Both the position numbers and the translations under genes were made by a program. From Bacillota bacterium (GTDB lineage Bacteria; Bacillota; Clostridia; Lachnospirales; Lachnospiraceae), in the NCBI GenBank assembly GCA_023387635.1, contig JAEWHU010000159.1, forward strand, positions 1 to 16,224: DNA of 16,224 nucleotides, given 5' to 3'. Numbering within the stretch: position 1 is the stretch's first letter; the number at the start of each line of letters is the position of its first letter. Below, one piece after another: positions 14,013-16,224 of the stretch. The notes beneath the pieces are model-generated. The model searched no databases and had not been told where the DNA came from. It worked only from the letters and a program-made list of their open reading frames with translations.

Positions 14013-14909
14013 ATGAAAAAAGAAGCAAAAAAATTTAAAACCTTTAAGCAAAAACAAAATCGGTTAGGTTATAGTTTTATGCTACCATGGATTATTGGAT
14101 TCATAATTTTTACAGCTATTCCTTTTATAGCCACAATATATTTGAGTTTTACAGAAGTAAGGCAAACGGTTGTTGGATTTGAGATTGAATGGATTGGCTT
14201 GGGTAATTACATTTTAGCATTTTTTGAAAGTCCATCGTTTAGACCAGCTTTACTTTCTTTTTTAAGCACAATCATACCCTATACATTTGTAATAGTTATT
14301 CTATCCTTTATTTTGGCTTATCTACTAAATAGAATAACGGCTTTTCGTGGAGTGCTAAGAACTATTTATTTTTTACCAGTAATTATTATGTCGGGTCCAG
14401 TAATGACACAGTTACTTGAAGCTACTGCTAATGCAGGTGGTGGTGAAGAGCAAACCAGGGAATTTGTAGATATTTTTATTCTGCAAATGATTATGAGTTA
14501 CTCCAGTGACTTTGCAAACATATTAATTACTGTATTTGAAGAATTGTCAACTATTTTATGGTTTACAGGTATACCCATAATTTTATTTATCAATGGTCTT
14601 CAAAAGATTAACTATAATTTATATGAGGCAGCTCAAATAGATTCAGCTAACTCATGGCAGATACTTTGGAAGATAACAATACCTATTATTAAGCCAATTG
14701 CTTTAGTTACAACTATATTTACTATAGCTCAATTAGGTACGCTTCCAACCAATGCTGTTTATACTTTGATTAAAACAACCACAGATAATACCAGTGGTGG
14801 ACTTGGAGTAGCCGCTACTTATTCCTGGATTTATAGTTTAATTGTTCTTGGCTTTATGGGAATTGCATTTTTAATCTTACGTGATAATAATAAAGATAGG
14901 AGGCGGTAG
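14013..14909 (+). CDS. sugar ABC transporter permease, MalF/UgpA type (pair B)
   Basis: A 298-residue CUT1-type permease, the first subunit of a second pair. It has a basic N-terminus (1-18), helix 1 at about 21-45, then the expected FTEVRQTVVGFEIEWIGLGNY loop. The coupling motif is E205-A-A-Q-I-D-S211-A: the usually invariant glycine is serine, while IPIIKP (223-228) is kept. The loop and helix region 136-190 is longer and more acidic than in most relatives (GGGEEQTREF and SYSSDFAN). The ribosome site is weak (TAGGTTAAA, overlapping the previous stop), so it probably depends on coupling to the DUF5696 gene 6 bp upstream. Confidence 0.92.
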   Translation: MKKEAKKFKTFKQKQNRLGYSFMLPWIIGFIIFTAIPFIATIYLSFTEVRQTVVGFEIEWIGLGNYILAFFESPSFRPALLSFLSTIIPYTFVIVILSFILAYLLNRITAFRGVLRTIYFLPVIIMSGPVMTQLLEATANAGGGEEQTREFVDIFILQMIMSYSSDFANILITVFEELSTILWFTGIPIILFINGLQKINYNLYEAAQIDSANSWQILWKITIPIIKPIALVTTIFTIAQLGTLPTNAVYTLIKTTTDNTSGGLGVAATYSWIYSLIVLGFMGIAFLILRDNNKDRRR

Positions 14910-14912
14910 AAT

Positions 14913-15878
14913 TTGAAATCCAATAAAAATAATATACTTTCTAGTGAAGCACGCTTAAAAAGAGGTAGTATCAAAAACAAGTTGGGACTTAGTAATATTT
15001 TAAAATTTGGTATATATTTTGTACTAATATGTATTAGTTTTGTGTATTTAAGTCCAATATTAAAGATGATATCAGCTAGTTTTATGTCAAGTAAAGATGT
15101 TATTGATCCTTCAGTAGACTGGATTCCTAAGAACCCATCCATATCGAATCTATTAGTAGCAGGTAAAGTACTTAATATTTGGAAGACCTTATTCAACTCG
15201 ATATGGTTTTCTACTCTGATTGCAGTTAGTCAAACCATAGTATCAGCACTCACTGGATTTGCTTTATCAAGATATGAATTTAGATTTAAGAAATTTTGGC
15301 TTATTATGATATTATTAGCTTTTATCATACCAGTACCACTTCTCATGATACCAAGATTAATGATATTTATTTCAGCGCAAGGATTATTAGGTCTTAAGTT
15401 AATAGGCACACCAATCCCACAGATATTAATGTCACTCTCAGGTCAAGGGATTTATTCAACAGTATTAATTTTAATATTTTATAATTTCTTCAATTTAATA
15501 CCATATTCCTTAGACGAGGCGGCAATGATTGATGGTGCTAGTCCAAGACAAGTATTTGTTCAAATTGCTATGAAGTTGTCAGCTTCTACAGTTTTAGTCG
15601 TATTCTTATTCTCCTTTGTATGGAATTGGAATGAGACTTATATCACTGGTACTTTGGTAAGAAACAGCATCGAGTTATTACCCGCGAAACTTAATATGTT
15701 TGACAGTACTTTTGCGACCTATGCCGCAGCTAGTAGGGGAACTGCTCAATTTAAAATTAATGAAGCATATAAGATGGCAGCAACTTTATTATCAATTACG
15801 CCATTATTAATTCTATATGCCTTTGTTCAAAAGAGGTTTATACAAGGAATTGAGAATACAGGTATTACTGGTGAGTAA
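14913..15878 (+). CDS. sugar ABC transporter permease, MalG/UgpE type (pair B)
   Basis: The second subunit of pair B, 321 residues. It begins at TTG: AGGAGG (14898-14903) lies 9 nt upstream inside the end of the previous gene, and the next in-frame ATG (15066) falls after the first helix. Helix 1 is about 31-52, followed by the ISASFMSSKDVIDP region of MalG types. The coupling motif E202-A-A-M-I-D-G208 is intact, but the downstream I-x-L-P-L-x-K-P signature is replaced by IAMKLSAST (218-226), so the two prolines are gone. It partners the permease upstream, whose motif also departs from consensus. The unusual start may lower its translation relative to its partner. Confidence 0.92.
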   Translation: MKSNKNNILSSEARLKRGSIKNKLGLSNILKFGIYFVLICISFVYLSPILKMISASFMSSKDVIDPSVDWIPKNPSISNLLVAGKVLNIWKTLFNSIWFSTLIAVSQTIVSALTGFALSRYEFRFKKFWLIMILLAFIIPVPLLMIPRLMIFISAQGLLGLKLIGTPIPQILMSLSGQGIYSTVLILIFYNFFNLIPYSLDEAAMIDGASPRQVFVQIAMKLSASTVLVVFLFSFVWNWNETYITGTLVRNSIELLPAKLNMFDSTFATYAAASRGTAQFKINEAYKMAATLLSITPLLILYAFVQKRFIQGIENTGITGE

Positions 15879-16014
15879 AGTGAAATGATAACCATTTCAC
15901 TTAGTGAAATGGAAATCAATTCACTTAGTAAAATGATAATCAATTCACTTAGCAAATTTGTGCTGACACCCAAATTCGCAGATTGTGTATGAATAATTCA
16001 CTTAAGTAGAATGG
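15872..16014 (+). repeat. 24-bp tandem repeats in the spacer before the last gene
   Basis: Two full 24-bp copies, TTCACTTAGTGAAATGG... (15896-15919) and TTCACTTAGTAAAATGATAA... (15920-15943), are flanked by partial copies at about 15872-15895, 15944-15957 and 15997-16014. The last carries the Shine-Dalgarno of the next gene (ATGGAGG). The first copy begins inside the stop region of the permease. Copies are adjacent with no spacers, so this is a tandem repeat, not CRISPR. Copy number may vary between strains. Confidence 0.75.
15878..15911 (+). promoter_or_regulatory. overlapping, mutually exclusive hairpins
   Basis: Hairpin 1 is a perfect 10-bp stem AAGTGAAATG (15878-15887) with CATTTCACTT (15893-15902), loop ATAAC. 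Hairpin 2 reuses the right arm: CATTTCA (15893-15899) with TGAAATG (15905-15911), loop CTTAG. Only one can form at a time. A third imperfect hairpin follows (GCAAATTTG 15952-15960 with CAAATTCGC 15971-15979, one mismatch). None has a U tract. They could set the expression ratio between the permeases and the next gene. Confidence 0.5.
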
Positions 16015-16021
16015 AGGTTAT

Positions 16022-16224
16022 ATGAATAAACGATTAATAAGATTATCAGTATCTTTACTTACCATCGGTATCAGTGTTTGTTTTCTTAGCTCTTGTAAGA
16101 AAAAAGAAGAATACAATGTTGGTACTATGGTATCAGATGCTTTTATATCTGCTGGCGAAAAGGAAAACAGTAACTTGGAGGTAAAAGCAAAAGGATATGA
16201 ATATGTTTATGATAACCTTACTTT
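16022..16224 (+). CDS. lipoprotein, N-terminal part only (cut by window edge)
   Basis: The first 67 codons of a gene continuing past the window. A signal peptide with K3/R4/R7 and hydrophobic core 8-22 ends in lipobox L-S-S-C25, followed by KKKEE, so the product is lipid-anchored outside the membrane. The Shine-Dalgarno ATGGAGG (16011-16017) is well placed. The visible mature part (VSDAFISAGEKENSN...) has no motif I recognise. Following permease pair B, it is most likely another solute-binding or carbohydrate-binding protein. Its opening weakly recalls residues 42-66 of the 985-residue fusion (VSNAFALLSG), which may be chance. Confidence 0.85.
   Translation, partial: MNKRLIRLSVSLLTIGISVCFLSSCKKKEEYNVGTMVSDAFISAGEKENSNLEVKAKGYEYVYDNLT

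Noticed and set aside
15896..15967. CRISPR-like repeat array
   Set aside because: The units are directly adjacent with no unique spacers and no cas genes are nearby.

Overview
The window is AT-rich with dense, tightly spaced genes, strong purine-rich Shine-Dalgarno sites and consensus sigma-A-type promoters. Together with a flavodiiron protein and large carbohydrate ABC importer genes, this points to an anaerobic Bacillota of the Clostridia, most likely Lachnospiraceae-like. That assignment rests on style and gene content, not on a marker gene.

Left part (1-2580): a small redox/oxygen-defence block. A thioredoxin (trxA) and a short glutaredoxin-like protein with a CPYC site are on the minus strand, each with its own promoter-like sequence. 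A flavodiiron protein (fprA) diverges from them on the plus strand and ends at a strong terminator with a 16-bp perfect outer stem. Downstream of trxA lies a 155-bp element built of nested inverted repeats, then a hairpin/U-tract terminator.

Middle gap (2581-3043): about 460 bp with no intact gene. It holds a 33-bp AT-rich palindrome, a short coding-like remnant, an 18-bp direct repeat and a near-consensus promoter (TTGATA-17-TATAAT) about 36 nt upstream of the next start codon.

Right part (3044-16224, running off the edge): one long plus-strand cluster, probably an operon. The order is a lipoprotein solute-binding protein, an intercistronic hairpin, a 985-residue membrane-anchored protein (two carbohydrate-binding-like beta-sandwich regions fused to a second solute-binding domain), permease pair A, a beta-propeller/TPR/Yip1-like membrane protein, a large anchored DUF5696-type protein, permease pair B, a 24-bp tandem-repeat spacer, and the start of another lipoprotein. 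Gaps are short or overlapping (1 bp at 7747, 14 bp at 11601-11614), so translation is probably coupled through most of it.

My reading is a surface machine for a complex glycan or oligosaccharide: soluble-domain proteins outside the membrane bind, and possibly cleave, a substrate that enters through two CUT1-type permease pairs. No ATPase is encoded in the window, so a shared MsmX/UgpC-type ATPase elsewhere is expected. The propeller-Yip1 and DUF5696 proteins have no established function that I know of; together with the doubled permeases and the fused binding protein they are the most novel part of the window.
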